61,904 nucleotides of DNA from Paracoccus wurundjeri (lineage in GTDB: Bacteria; Pseudomonadota; Alphaproteobacteria; Rhodobacterales; Rhodobacteraceae). The stretch is taken from the NCBI RefSeq assembly GCF_030678915.1, contig NZ_JAUUTZ010000026.1, forward strand, positions 1-61,904, read 5' to 3'. Numbering within the stretch: the stretch's first letter is position 1; every line of letters starts with the position of its first letter. The notes under the pieces are model-generated. The model was not told where the DNA came from. It searched no databases and saw only the letters and a program-made list of their open reading frames with translations. Both the position numbers and the translations under genes were made by a program. Below, piece by piece: positions 25,529-34,677 of the stretch.

Positions 25529-25543
25529 GGTTCAGTACCTTTG

Positions 25544-26302
25544 TCAGTAGAATATGCGGCCGCCATTGACGACCAGAAGCTGCCCGGTGATACAGCGCGC
25601 TTCCTGGCTGGCAAGGAACGACACGGCGTTCGCGATATCCTCGGGCTCTGCGAAATGCCCGATCGGAATTTCCCGCACGGCTGCGTCATAAACCTCTTTC
25701 GGCAATTGCTTCGGCCCCCGGGTGTTCGTGACGCCGGGCGCAACCGCATTCACATTGATGCCAAAAGGTGCCAACTCGCGCGCAAGTCCCCGGGTGAACC
25801 CTGTAACGCCGGATTTCGCGGCGACATAGTCAACGATGGTCTTTTCGCCGATCAACGTGGAATCGGACGAGATATTGACGATTCTGCCGAATTTACGGTC
25901 ACGCATTCCGGGCGCGACAAGCCAGCTGACATAGAAAGTCACCATCAGGTTCAGATCGACAACGAAATCCCAGGTCTCGGGAACCGAATCCAGAAACTCT
26001 GTGGCGTTCTTTCGCGCTGTTTGGCCGACATTATTCAGAAGAATATCGATCGGACCAAGATCACCGGAAGCTTTGTCGATCGCGGATTTGACCGCTTCGC
26101 GATCACGCATATCGGTCACGATCGGCAGAACCTCGGCCCCCGCGGCACGGACCGCTTCGGCAGTCTCATTCAGCGGTCCGTCTTCGATATCCAGAATCGC
26201 GACCTTCGCGCCCTGTTCCGCGAATTTGAGCGCGCTGGCCCGGCCGATTCCATTCGCGCCGCCCGTGACAAGCGCGACCCTTCCCTCAAATCTTTGGGTC
26301 AT
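25544..26302 (-). CDS. short-chain dehydrogenase/reductase (SDR) D
   Basis: The 252-residue classical SDR has TGGANGIGRASALKF near residue 13, NNVG near 90 in place of NNAG, a catalytic NISSDSTLIGEKTIVDYVAAK segment near 140-160, and the terminal CITGQLLVVNGGRIFY. It is similar to cyclohexanol, 3-oxoacyl-ACP or 2-hydroxycyclohexanecarboxyl-CoA type dehydrogenases. It sits between livF and the hydrolase (gaps of 25 and 15 bases), so it is probably cotranscribed with the transporter and acts on the imported compound. Confidence 0.9.
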   Translation of the reverse strand: MTQRFEGRVALVTGGANGIGRASALKFAEQGAKVAILDIEDGPLNETAEAVRAAGAEVLPIVTDMRDREAVKSAIDKASGDLGPIDILLNNVGQTARKNATEFLDSVPETWDFVVDLNLMVTFYVSWLVAPGMRDRKFGRIVNISSDSTLIGEKTIVDYVAAKSGVTGFTRGLARELAPFGINVNAVAPGVTNTRGPKQLPKEVYDAAVREIPIGHFAEPEDIANAVSFLASQEARCITGQLLVVNGGRIFY

Positions 26303-26327
26303 TCCGTTCCTCCTTAATGGTTACGCG

Positions 26328-27035
26328 TCACGCAAGCGCCAGATGGCGGTTGCGGATCGCTTCATCCTGATCAAATTCCGCCCAGCTTCCTGAAAAGACG
26401 ACCGAACCAGTATCCAGGACATAGACATGATCGGTAGTCTGCCGGCTGAACCAGATATTCTGCTCGACCAGCAGCATGGTTATCTGCAACTCGGTGCAAA
26501 TCTGCGCCACAATACTTGCCAAATCCTCGACGATGACCGGCGCCAGCCCCTCGGTCGGCTCATCCAGCAGCAGGATCCGCGGCCGCGATGCAATCGCCCG
26601 CGCGACAGCCAGCATTTGCTGTTGACCGCCGCTTAACTGCCCGCCGAGACGGGCCTTCAGCGGTCCCAGCATCGGGAACCAGTCGTAAATCTGCGACAGG
26701 GGGATCACCGGGCGATCAGCGGATGCGCCAAATCTTCCCAGTTCAATATTCTCTTCCACAGTGATATGGGTAAAGATGCGCCGATCCTCGGGCACGAAGG
26801 AGATTCCGTCCTTCGCGCGCTTGAACCAAGCCTTCTGGCCCAGCGGCTGACCGTTGAAAGTCACCTCTCCGTCAACCCTCGGCCCGGAATTTGTGATGGA
26901 TTTCAGTAGCGTGGACTTACCCGCGCCGTTACGGCCAAGAACCGAGCTTCGTCCGCCGGTCCCGACCTCAAGCTGAACATTATGCAGGATATGGCTTTGC
27001 CCGTAATAGGCATTCAATCGATCAATCCGCAGCAT
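26328..27035 (-). CDS. livF: branched-chain-type ABC transporter ATPase LivF
   Basis: The 235-residue ATPase starts MLRIDRLNAYYGQSHILHNV, with Walker A GRNGAGKST near 34, the LivF-like SFVPEDRRIFTHITVEENI segment near 85, signature LSGGQQQM near 132, and Walker B RILLLDEPTEGLAP near 152. ATG 27035 is chosen because homology begins there; it overlaps the livG stop by 14 bases. Together with LivG it powers the LivHM permease. Confidence 0.93.
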   Translation of the reverse strand: MLRIDRLNAYYGQSHILHNVQLEVGTGGRSSVLGRNGAGKSTLLKSITNSGPRVDGEVTFNGQPLGQKAWFKRAKDGISFVPEDRRIFTHITVEENIELGRFGASADRPVIPLSQIYDWFPMLGPLKARLGGQLSGGQQQMLAVARAIASRPRILLLDEPTEGLAPVIVEDLASIVAQICTELQITMLLVEQNIWFSRQTTDHVYVLDTGSVVFSGSWAEFDQDEAIRNRHLALA

Positions 27036-27804
27036 GATACATATCCTTACCCAGATAAACGTCACGGACGACCTGACTGTTGCGAATTTCATCCACAGTC
27101 CCGGCGGCGATCACCTCGCCATAATTCATGACGACGACGGAATCGGCGATCGAGAAGATGACGTCCATGTCATGCTCGGTCATCACAACGGCCACGCCCT
27201 GTTCGCGGCGGATATTGCGGATCATCTCGACGATCTGCATCCGGTCGGCCGGTGCCATGCCCGCCGTGGGCTCATCCAGCATCAGAACCTTCGGCTCCAA
27301 TGCCAATGTCAAGGCAAGTTCCAGCCGCTTCTTGTCACCGTGAGAGATCGTGGTGGCAACCTCGTCTCGCAGGTTCCCGATTTCAAGCCGGGTTAGCAGA
27401 GCTTCGGCCTCTTTGATCAGACCGGACGTCGGAGACGTGCGCCACCAGCCGCCCCGACGCTGCCGCCGGTTGCGGTCACGGGATTCCAGCGCGATGATCA
27501 CGTTTTCCAAAGCCGTCAGTTCCAGAAACACGCGAGAGACCTGAAAAGTCCGGCCCATTCCCTCGGCTGTGCGCTGGTGCGCGGACACTTTGGTGACATC
27601 CTTGCCCTGGAACACGACCTTCCCGGCCCGGCAGCCGATTTCACCCGTCAGCGCCTTGAACAATGTCGTCTTGCCAGCGCCATTGGGACCGATGATCGCA
27701 AGGGCCTCACCCAGCTGCACAGCGAGACTGACACCCTTGATCACCTCGAATGTTCCGTAGTTGACGCGCAGATCAGTTGCTTCCAGCAATGGTACGGAGT
27801 TCAT
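27022..27804 (-). CDS. livG: branched-chain-type ABC transporter ATPase LivG
   Basis: The 260-residue ATPase has Walker A GPNGAGKTTLF near 38, the LivG-specific GMGRTFQVSRVFLELTALEN stretch near 80, the variant signature TISHGDKKRLELALTLA near 150, and Walker B VLMLDEPTAGMAPADR near 172. An inserted Arg-rich loop (SRDRNRRQRRGGWWRTSP) of about 20 residues follows the Q-loop. Its ATG overlaps the livM stop by four bases. Confidence 0.93.
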   Translation of the reverse strand: MNSVPLLEATDLRVNYGTFEVIKGVSLAVQLGEALAIIGPNGAGKTTLFKALTGEIGCRAGKVVFQGKDVTKVSAHQRTAEGMGRTFQVSRVFLELTALENVIIALESRDRNRRQRRGGWWRTSPTSGLIKEAEALLTRLEIGNLRDEVATTISHGDKKRLELALTLALEPKVLMLDEPTAGMAPADRMQIVEMIRNIRREQGVAVVMTEHDMDVIFSIADSVVVMNYGEVIAAGTVDEIRNSQVVRDVYLGKDMYHAAD

Positions 27805-28814
27805 TTTTTGCCTCCGTTTCCGCGGATGCGCCGGGTCGCCTTACCCAGCAGACCGACGATACCGGTCGGCGCAAGCAGGATAACCAGCACCAGAATACCG
27901 CCCACCAGCATCTCGGACAGACCAGCGAATGTCCGCGTCCAGTAATTTATGCCTGTATAGGCAACGGCCCCCACAACAGGCCCCCAGAACGAGGTGAACC
28001 CACCCAGCAACGAATTCAGGATAGGCTGGGTCGATGCCAGCCAGTTCACCTGATCCAGTGTCACGATCCGCGTCCATGGTGCGGATAACGCGCCTGCCAA
28101 TGCCGCGGTCCCCCCCGAGATCATGAACGAGATTACCCGGACACGCGCAACATCGATGCCAACGAAACGCGCACGCTCCGCATCTTCGCGCACGGCACGG
28201 AAACTACGGCCAAGACGGGAATGAACCACCCACCACAGCGCCGCGACGGTCACGACGGTCGCAATGAGAAGGAAGCGATAATAATCGTGGCTATGTGTCA
28301 GATCGAGATCTAAGAACCCAAGATCGATGATTGGCCGCGGGATATTTCCCAATCCATCCTGTTCACCCAACGCTTTGGAAAGACCAATTATTTTTGCCAT
28401 TGCCTCGGTCAGGGCCACGGTCAGCACGGCCAAGAATATCCCGGTCAGCCGCTTCAGCGCCACGACTCCGATTGCCAGCGCGACCAACGCCCCAAGAATT
28501 CCCGCGACGGCAAGAACCACAAGGAACGGTAGCTGAAAGTCATATCTGAGTGCGGCACCAGTGAAATAAGCGCCGATCGCATAGAAGCCGGCATGACCGA
28601 AAGATGCCAATCCCGTATATCCGAACAGCAGATTCCAGGAGAGCGCAAAGATCGCCTGAATCATCGTCATCCCGACCCAGAACAGCAAACCCGCGTTCAG
28701 CATCATCGGCGCAAAGAAAAGAAAGGCAAACAAGGCGGTCAGAACCACCGGCCCGAGAACCGGGCTGAAGGTAGTCATACGGCCCTGAATTGAGGTGGAT
28801 GAATTCTGCACCAT
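27801..28814 (-). CDS. livM: branched-chain-type ABC permease LivM
   Basis: The 337-residue membrane protein has eight or nine hydrophobic segments, the motif LFGYTGLASFGHAGFYAIGAY near residue 60, and the cytoplasmic EAA-like loop RSFRAVREDAERARFVGIDVARVR near 210-235, both typical of LivM. ATG 28814 has GGAGC about ten bases upstream; starting at 28901 would add an unconserved leader overlapping livH. One base separates it from the livH stop. Confidence 0.92.
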   Translation of the reverse strand: MVQNSSTSIQGRMTTFSPVLGPVVLTALFAFLFFAPMMLNAGLLFWVGMTMIQAIFALSWNLLFGYTGLASFGHAGFYAIGAYFTGAALRYDFQLPFLVVLAVAGILGALVALAIGVVALKRLTGIFLAVLTVALTEAMAKIIGLSKALGEQDGLGNIPRPIIDLGFLDLDLTHSHDYYRFLLIATVVTVAALWWVVHSRLGRSFRAVREDAERARFVGIDVARVRVISFMISGGTAALAGALSAPWTRIVTLDQVNWLASTQPILNSLLGGFTSFWGPVVGAVAYTGINYWTRTFAGLSEMLVGGILVLVILLAPTGIVGLLGKATRRIRGNGGKK

Positions 28815-28815
28815 A

Positions 28816-29697
28816 TCAGGTTGCTCCTTGTGCGGGAAACAGGCCGGTCGGCTTCCAGACAAGGAAAACGGCAAGCATGACATAGATGGCGATGCCGCCA
28901 TATTGGCTCAGGAAGGTGGCATTGGCGCTTTCGACCAGCCCCAGCAGGATACAGGCGATAAATGTGCCGCGAATGCTGCCAAGCCCGCCTATAACCACCG
29001 CCATAAAGGCATAAAGAACGAAAGACGCGCCGACATGCGGCGACAGGGCTTGGTTCGGAACCAGAATACCGCCCGCAAATCCTGCAAGCGCAAAACTCGC
29101 GATGACGGAAACCATCAGCACCATGGGAACATTGATCCCCAAAGTTCCCGCCATCCAGGGATCGTTCGAAACCGCGCGCATGATCTTGCCCGCCCAGGTG
29201 CGATGCATGATCATCTCCAGCGCTGCGAACACCGCGATGCCCGCTCCAATGACGAACAATGTGTAAAGCGAAATATAGGACCCGCCGACAACGATGGCGC
29301 GATCGATCTCGGGCGGGGGCATGACGGCCTGATAATCCGTGCCCCATATGAACTTCGCGGCGCCCTCGCAGAACAGCATCAGGCCAAAGGTGGCGATCAG
29401 GGCGTAGTGGTAATCGACATTGCGCAAACGCTTCAGAACCAATTGATCCGTCAGATACCCCAAGGCTCCGACCGCCGCCGCCGCAATGAGCGCCACGCCC
29501 ACGAAACTCCAGATCGAGGCGGGCCATGCGCCGCCTACGGTGAAGGCGATATATGCGCCCAGCATGAAAAACGCCCCATGCGCGAGGTTCAGGATCTTGA
29601 GGATCCCGAACACCCAGGTCAGACCGGCGGCGACCAGAAAGAACGCCATCCCGGACGCCAGACCGTTGAACAAGACAAAAACCGCCTGCGAGGTCAT
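28816..29697 (-). CDS. livH: branched-chain-type ABC permease LivH
   Basis: The 293-residue protein has eight hydrophobic segments, with KILNLAHGAFFMLGAYIAF near residue 35 and the GKIMRAVSNDPWMAGTLGINV loop near 190, the LivH family signature positions. Its ATG overlaps the livK stop by four bases. It pairs with LivM to form the transmembrane channel of an importer for branched-chain amino acids, amides or aromatic and alicyclic acids. Confidence 0.93.
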   Translation of the reverse strand: MTSQAVFVLFNGLASGMAFFLVAAGLTWVFGILKILNLAHGAFFMLGAYIAFTVGGAWPASIWSFVGVALIAAAAVGALGYLTDQLVLKRLRNVDYHYALIATFGLMLFCEGAAKFIWGTDYQAVMPPPEIDRAIVVGGSYISLYTLFVIGAGIAVFAALEMIMHRTWAGKIMRAVSNDPWMAGTLGINVPMVLMVSVIASFALAGFAGGILVPNQALSPHVGASFVLYAFMAVVIGGLGSIRGTFIACILLGLVESANATFLSQYGGIAIYVMLAVFLVWKPTGLFPAQGAT

Positions 29698-30962
29698 TGA
29701 GGAAGCTCATTGATATCAAAGGGCTGCCCCGGATTTGCGGGCTCTATCATCTCGACCGCATCGACGCTGGTGACCTTGTTGAACTGAAAATAGGGCTCTT
29801 CGGTCGAGGGCCCCATCTGCGAATAGAAATTCAGTCCAAGCATCTGATGATCCTCGGTCCGGAACTCGACAGGCCCCCCGGCGGATTCGAAGCTGAGATT
29901 CTCCATGGCACCGATAACTTCGTCGGTATCGGTCGTCTCCGCCTTGCGGATACCCTCGAACAGCGCAATCGCAGCGCGGTGCCCCGCGGCAACCTGACCC
30001 GACGGGAAATCATCACCCTTGAGTTCGACGTAATCCTTGTAAAGCTGCTGGCTGACCGGATTGCTTGCAAACGGCTCCTGATTGTAAAGCCAATGGCAGA
30101 TCGACCACAGATTCGGATGAGTATTCCGCCCCAGGGCTTTGCCGGTAATATCGCTGTTTCCGACCTCGCCGATCGCTTTGAACTTATCGTACAGACCTAC
30201 TGAACGGGCCTGCTGGAAAAAGCTGATCTGCGCCGAGGCGGCAATTCCCAGATAGAGCCCCTCGGCCTGGGAACTCATCAACTGATTGATCTGTGTACGG
30301 AAATCCGTTGCCGTCGCCTGCGTGTAGATCGTATCCAGCACGGTTGCCTTTTCACCCGAAGCAGCCTCGGAATATTTCTCGACAGCACGGCCGAAGAAAA
30401 GCGCCGAATCCCGGCCGAAATCTCCGTCTGGCGCCAATGACACCCATGTCCTGATTTCCGGATTTTGCTCGATCAGGGTTCGCCCGAGCGAGCCGTATTG
30501 AGTATAATTATTCGCTGTCGTCCGGAAAATATTGCGATTGAACAATTCATGCGTGACGGGCATCCCGGCGGCCGCCACGATGATCGCCACCATGTTCAGT
30601 TCGGGCGCCAGCGGCGCCAGACCCAACGCGGTCACGGTCTGCGAACCGCCCAGCATCAGGTTAATCCCATCCCCTGCAAATTCGCGTGCGATGGCCACCG
30701 ATTCCGCGCTGTTATACTTGTCGTCGCGGGTCACAAGCTGCACCTCGCGACCAAGCAGTCCGCCATCGCGATTGATCTGGTGTATCGCGATTTCCGTGCC
30801 GGCCAACATCTGCGTTCCAACCGGCGCGCCAACACCGCTAAGCGCATAGGATGCTCCGATCCGGATCGGAGCCGTTTGCGCCCGCAGATAAGTGGCATTC
30901 ATGCCCAGGGTTACGCCCGCGCCCGCGGCAATGCCCTTCAAGACTGTTCTTCTTTTCATCAT
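29694..30962 (-). CDS. livK: ABC substrate-binding protein, LivK/UrtA/AmiC type, Tat signal
   Basis: The 422-residue periplasmic binding protein starts MMKRRTVLKGIAAGAGVTLG, a twin-arginine signal (RRTVLKG), which implies folding before export. The mature part opens APIRIGASYALSGVGAPVG and continues with the type I binding fold (Peripla_BP_6). GGLLGREVQLVTRDDKYNS near 75 is typical. The ligand is unknown; the linkage to BKACE, dehydrogenases and a flavin monooxygenase suggests a carboxylic acid of a ring compound rather than an amino acid. A GGGAGAG ribosome site precedes the first ATG. Confidence 0.9.
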   Translation of the reverse strand: MMKRRTVLKGIAAGAGVTLGMNATYLRAQTAPIRIGASYALSGVGAPVGTQMLAGTEIAIHQINRDGGLLGREVQLVTRDDKYNSAESVAIAREFAGDGINLMLGGSQTVTALGLAPLAPELNMVAIIVAAAGMPVTHELFNRNIFRTTANNYTQYGSLGRTLIEQNPEIRTWVSLAPDGDFGRDSALFFGRAVEKYSEAASGEKATVLDTIYTQATATDFRTQINQLMSSQAEGLYLGIAASAQISFFQQARSVGLYDKFKAIGEVGNSDITGKALGRNTHPNLWSICHWLYNQEPFASNPVSQQLYKDYVELKGDDFPSGQVAAGHRAAIALFEGIRKAETTDTDEVIGAMENLSFESAGGPVEFRTEDHQMLGLNFYSQMGPSTEEPYFQFNKVTSVDAVEMIEPANPGQPFDINELPQ

Positions 30963-31014
30963 CTGGTCTCTCCCTGATTCAGAACCGATGTTTCAGATTT
31001 CCATCCAACCTTCG

Positions 31015-31947
31015 TCAAAAAGCGACATCGGTCCCTCCCTTGAGTTCAAGCAGGCTGCGGGCTTCATCCGGAGTCGCGATCCGCAGCCCCAACCCCTCGA
31101 TCACCTTGCGAACCAGCGTGACCTGTTCGGCACTTGATTCCGCCTGGCGACCGCGACCGGCCCAAAGCGAATCCTCAAGACCGACGCGAACATTGCCGCC
31201 CATAGCCGCCGCCTGTGCCGCAATGCGCAACTGACTGCTGCCGGCACCCAGCACGGACCAGCGGTAATCCTTGCCGAACAGCCGGTCGGCAGTACGCTTC
31301 ATATGCGCCACATCTTCGGGATGTGTTCCTATCCCGCCAAGAATGCCGAAAACGGACTGAACGAAGAAAGGCGGCTTTACCAGTCCGCGTTCCACGAAAT
31401 GCGCAAGATTGTAGAGATGCGAGATGTCATAGCATTCGAACTCGAAGCGCGTCCCGTTTTCGTAGCCGGTCGACAGAATATACTCTATATCCTTGAAAGT
31501 GTTTCGGAAAACTACGTCACGAGTCGCTTCGAGATGGGTTCTTTCCCATTCATGTTTGAACTGCGGATATTTCTCGACCAACGGGAACAGACCGAAATTC
31601 ATCGAACCCATGTTCAATGAAGCAAGCTCGGGATGCAGCTTCGCCGCCGGACCAACACGCTCTTCCAGTGCCATATGGGGCGATCCGCCGGTGGTCAGGT
31701 TTATCACCGCGTCAGTCGATTGCTTCAGCCGCGGAAGAAACCGCATGAATGCCTCGACATTCTGTTCGGGACGGCCATCATCGGGATTTCGCGCATGCAG
31801 ATGCAGAATTGCAGCCCCGGCTTCGACAGCACCCAGAGAATCCGCGATAATCTCTTCCGGTGTGACAGGCAGAGCCGGTGACATCGTGGGCGTATGAATA
31901 CCGCCGGTGACCGCACAGGTGATGATAACTGGCGCAGATTCTGCCAT
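31015..31947 (-). CDS. beta-keto acid cleavage enzyme (BKACE, formerly DUF849)
   Basis: The 310-residue TIM-barrel protein belongs to the family of 3-keto-5-aminohexanoate cleavage enzyme and 3-dehydrocarnitine cleavage enzyme. These use acetyl-CoA to convert a beta-keto acid into acetoacetate and a CoA thioester. Visible are ITCAVTGGIHTP near residue 9, the zinc-binding pair in AILHLHARNPDDGRP near 45, NLTTGGSPHM near 84, LNMGSMNFG near 112, and RVGLEDSLWAGRG near 258. It follows the 3-hydroxyacid dehydrogenase by 17 bases. That order suggests a hydroxyacid to keto acid to CoA ester route. Confidence 0.92.
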   Translation of the reverse strand: MAESAPVIITCAVTGGIHTPTMSPALPVTPEEIIADSLGAVEAGAAILHLHARNPDDGRPEQNVEAFMRFLPRLKQSTDAVINLTTGGSPHMALEERVGPAAKLHPELASLNMGSMNFGLFPLVEKYPQFKHEWERTHLEATRDVVFRNTFKDIEYILSTGYENGTRFEFECYDISHLYNLAHFVERGLVKPPFFVQSVFGILGGIGTHPEDVAHMKRTADRLFGKDYRWSVLGAGSSQLRIAAQAAAMGGNVRVGLEDSLWAGRGRQAESSAEQVTLVRKVIEGLGLRIATPDEARSLLELKGGTDVAF

Positions 31948-31964
31948 GAGTTCAATCCTTTGTA

Positions 31965-32903
31965 TTATTCACTCTGATGGGTGCTGCGATGAACATTCAA
32001 AGCCATCAATTGTCTGTCGCGCCACATCTGACGTTCTGGCAATTCCGATTGAGAAAGCTTCTCGCGGCGTTCCATCTCGATTCGGTCAAGAACGGGGCCC
32101 GCCCAGTCCGCGCTGTGCCGCATGGTTTCGGTCATCCCGCGAAACATGCCGTGGTAGCGCTCGACATAATCGCGGACACCGCCGGGGGCATTGAGATCGA
32201 TGGTCTCGAATGGCCCCATAAAGGACCAGCGCATTGCCAATCCGTCCTTGACACATCCGTCGATGGCATCGGTCGAGGCATAACCTTCTGCGACAAGCCG
32301 GAAAGCTTCGTCCAGTATTGCAGCTTGCAGACGGTTCAGCAGGAAGCCGTCTATCTCGCGCTGCAGTCGTATGGGCGACTGGCCGATTTCCGTCATCAGG
32401 GCCTCGGTCCGTTCGGTCGTCGTCTCATCCGTCCATTCCGCAGGAACAAGTTCGACCAGAGGGATCAGATGCGGCGGATTCACCGGATGAGCAACAATGC
32501 AGCGTGCGCGCCCCGGCAGATGGTCCGTAAACGCCGATGGCAACAAGGCCGAAGTTGAGCTTGCGATGACAGCATCCGGCGCGGCAAGCCCATCCAGTTC
32601 CCGAAACAAGCCACGTTTCAGGGCCAAATCTTCAGGGGCGTTCTCCTGCACATGGGCCGCACCTTCAACTGCGTCCGTAAGGGTCGATGCAATCGAAATT
32701 CGCGCCAGAACGTCTTGCTCCGTGCTTCCTGTCAGCAGACCGGCGGCCGCAATCCCGGGCAGCATATCGGCGATATAACGACGCGCGGACTCTGCCGCAC
32801 CATCAACCGGATCCCACAGGCGTACATCCCATCCAGAGCGGGCGAAACAAACGGCCCAGCCGCGACCAATAAAACCGGTGCCAACAATTGCAACAGACCT
32901 CAT
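31965..32903 (-). CDS. 3-hydroxyacyl-CoA/3-hydroxyacid dehydrogenase (CRYL1-like)
   Basis: The 312-residue NAD enzyme has the Rossmann motif VAIVGTGFIGRGWAVCFARSG at residues 4-24, QENAPEDLALKR near 95, SSTSALLPS near 120, the catalytic His in CIVAHPVNPPHLIPLVE near 137-153, and the C-domain EIDGFLLNRLQAAILDEAFR near 190. It is closest in feel to lambda-crystallin/L-gulonate 3-dehydrogenase and carnitine dehydrogenase relatives that act on free 3-hydroxyacids. ATG 32903 has AGGAGGAG six bases upstream. It heads the minus-strand operon and should make the keto acid for BKACE. Confidence 0.9.
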   Translation of the reverse strand: MRSVAIVGTGFIGRGWAVCFARSGWDVRLWDPVDGAAESARRYIADMLPGIAAAGLLTGSTEQDVLARISIASTLTDAVEGAAHVQENAPEDLALKRGLFRELDGLAAPDAVIASSTSALLPSAFTDHLPGRARCIVAHPVNPPHLIPLVELVPAEWTDETTTERTEALMTEIGQSPIRLQREIDGFLLNRLQAAILDEAFRLVAEGYASTDAIDGCVKDGLAMRWSFMGPFETIDLNAPGGVRDYVERYHGMFRGMTETMRHSADWAGPVLDRIEMERREKLSQSELPERQMWRDRQLMALNVHRSTHQSE

Positions 32904-33001
32904 GAACAACTCCTCCTAAGTTTTTCACGGTCTCTTTCCTCTTGCGCAGACCATTACTTGTTTGCCAGTATCGGTCAAGAAAATTCGTGATCTGTGATCT
33001 C

Positions 33002-33019
33002 AATTTATTTTATTTTATT
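33002..33019. promoter_or_regulatory. A/T tract in the divergent GntR/dehydrogenase gap
   Basis: An 18-base run of only A and T (AATTTATTTTATTTTATT) lies in the 175-bp divergent gap of an otherwise GC-rich replicon. It is the most likely promoter zone, and a candidate target for the AT-hook-like tail of the adjacent GntR protein. Confidence 0.4.
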
Positions 33020-33078
33020 CTCATGCTAACGATAGCGTCGGCAAAGAAAGAAAAAGACGAAATGGAGGGGGAGAACGC

Positions 33079-33825
33079 ATGAAGGCTGATCTTGGTCAAA
33101 TAGATTCGACGACAATACAGTCGCAGGTTTACCAACGGCTTCGGGAAGCGCTCTTCACCGGCGATCTCACTCCGGGAGAGAGCCTGACGATCAGAAATCT
33201 GGCGACAGTACTGGGCACCAGCCCGATGCCGGTTCGTGAGGCTTTACAGAGACTTGTGGCAGAGCGCGCACTGGTTCAGATGCCCAATCGCACATTCCGC
33301 GTCACACCTTTCACACCTGACATGTTCCGGGAGCTGATGCGGGTCCGCATGACGGTCGAGGGTCTGGCGGCCGATCAGGCGGCACGGCGCATGACGGCAA
33401 CCGGATTGCGCAAACTGACCCAGCTGAATGCCGCAATGATTCGCGGCATAGAAAACAGCGATCCGGCACAGGTAATGACCGCGAATCGCAATTTCCATTT
33501 CACACTTTACGAAATCGCCGAGATGCCCCAGCTTCTGGATATTATCAATGGATTATGGCTGCGTGCCGGTCCCTATCTGACCAACGCGCATCGCAAGCTG
33601 GTCGACCCGTTACCGTTCTTCCGTGCGGGAACCCTCTTTCACGAGCGTATCATCACTGCCTGCCAGTCACAGGCACCAAAGGCCGCAGCAACTGCAATGG
33701 CATGCGATATTTGGCATTCCGCCCGCCGCTTTCGGCGGGATGTTGATCTGATCAATACACCCGAGCCCGAACCGGCGCCGAAAAGGCCCCGCGGACGCCC
33801 AAAAAAATCGGAGAAACCCACATGA
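33079..33825 (+). CDS. GntR family regulator (FCD domain) with AT-hook-like tail
   Basis: The 248-residue regulator has the GntR winged helix with QVYQRLREALFTGDLTPGESL near residue 15 and LGTSPMPVREALQRLVAERAL near 45. An all-helical FCD effector domain (about 85-220) follows with NRNFHFTLYEIAEMP near 140 and HERI near 193. The last 20 residues are unusual: Pro-rich, then PRGRPKK, the core of an AT-hook. It is divergent from the dehydrogenase/BKACE/liv operon and overlaps the next SDR gene by four bases, so it likely controls both. Confidence 0.9.
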   Translation: MKADLGQIDSTTIQSQVYQRLREALFTGDLTPGESLTIRNLATVLGTSPMPVREALQRLVAERALVQMPNRTFRVTPFTPDMFRELMRVRMTVEGLAADQAARRMTATGLRKLTQLNAAMIRGIENSDPAQVMTANRNFHFTLYEIAEMPQLLDIINGLWLRAGPYLTNAHRKLVDPLPFFRAGTLFHERIITACQSQAPKAAATAMACDIWHSARRFRRDVDLINTPEPEPAPKRPRGRPKKSEKPT

Positions 33826-34613
33826 ACCTGACGGGCAAGATCGCCCTGATTACTGCCGGAGCGGGCGGAATCGGACTCAAGATAGCCGAGCGTTTCGCCG
33901 AATACGGCGCACAGCTTTGCCTCTGTGACATCTCGCCGAATGCCTTGGCGGACGCGCGGAAACAATTTCCCGACGCGCTGGTGGTTCAGGCCGACATCTC
34001 CGATTCGGGGCAGGTTCATCGGTTGTTCGGGGAATTTTCCTCCAGGTTCGAACGTCTGGATGTCCTGGTCAACAATGCCGGCATCTCCGGGCCGACCAGA
34101 CCCGTCGAAGATATCACCGACGACGAATGGGCGGCGACGTTAAACGTTAATCTGTCGGGCATGTTCTACATGGTCCGGGCCGCCATTCCGTTGCTTCGCT
34201 CGGCTGAAGGTGGATGCATCATCAACATGTCTTCGGTCGCCGGACGCATGGGAATGCCGCTGCGACTTCCCTATTCCGTATCGAAATTCGCGATTCGCGG
34301 GCTGACCGAGACCCTTGCCATCGAACTTGGAGAAATCGGCGTGCGCGTGAATTCGATTCTCCCCGGTCTCGTTGACGGGCCACGCGGACAACGGGTGATC
34401 GCCGAACAGGCCACAGCGAGCGGCATGTCAGCGGAAGAATACACCCGCATGTTCCTGCATAACATCTCGATGCATACTATGGTCCAGATGCAGGAAATCG
34501 CCGATATGGCAGCCTTTCTCGCCTCGGATCTCGCCCCACATGTTTCGGGTCAGTCCATCGGAGTCTGCGGCAATTTTGAAAGCTACAGGGCACCGTTGGT
34601 GATGGATCATTAA
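33822..34613 (+). CDS. short-chain dehydrogenase/reductase (SDR) E
   Basis: The 263-residue classical SDR has LITAGAGGIGLKIAERFAEYG near residue 10, NNAGISGPTRP near 84, catalytic NMSSVAGRMGMPLRLPYSVSK near 138-158, and PGLVDGPRGQRV near 185. It is nearest to 3-hydroxybutyrate, sorbitol or 2,3-dihydroxy-2,3-dihydro-type dehydrogenases but cannot be placed exactly. It is translationally coupled to the GntR gene (ATGA), which links it to the same catabolic pathway. Confidence 0.9.
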   Translation: MNLTGKIALITAGAGGIGLKIAERFAEYGAQLCLCDISPNALADARKQFPDALVVQADISDSGQVHRLFGEFSSRFERLDVLVNNAGISGPTRPVEDITDDEWAATLNVNLSGMFYMVRAAIPLLRSAEGGCIINMSSVAGRMGMPLRLPYSVSKFAIRGLTETLAIELGEIGVRVNSILPGLVDGPRGQRVIAEQATASGMSAEEYTRMFLHNISMHTMVQMQEIADMAAFLASDLAPHVSGQSIGVCGNFESYRAPLVMDH

Positions 34614-34677
34614 GCTGGGATCTGTAATTGCCGAGATCAGGTGGTGTTAATCCAAGAAAACAACCTGAAACTGTCGT

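Noticed and set aside
31015..32903. Assignment of the dehydrogenase and BKACE to carnitine degradation
   Set aside because: The thioesterase and choline/betaine genes expected of that pathway are missing, and the dehydrogenase is at least as close to the CRYL1 type.
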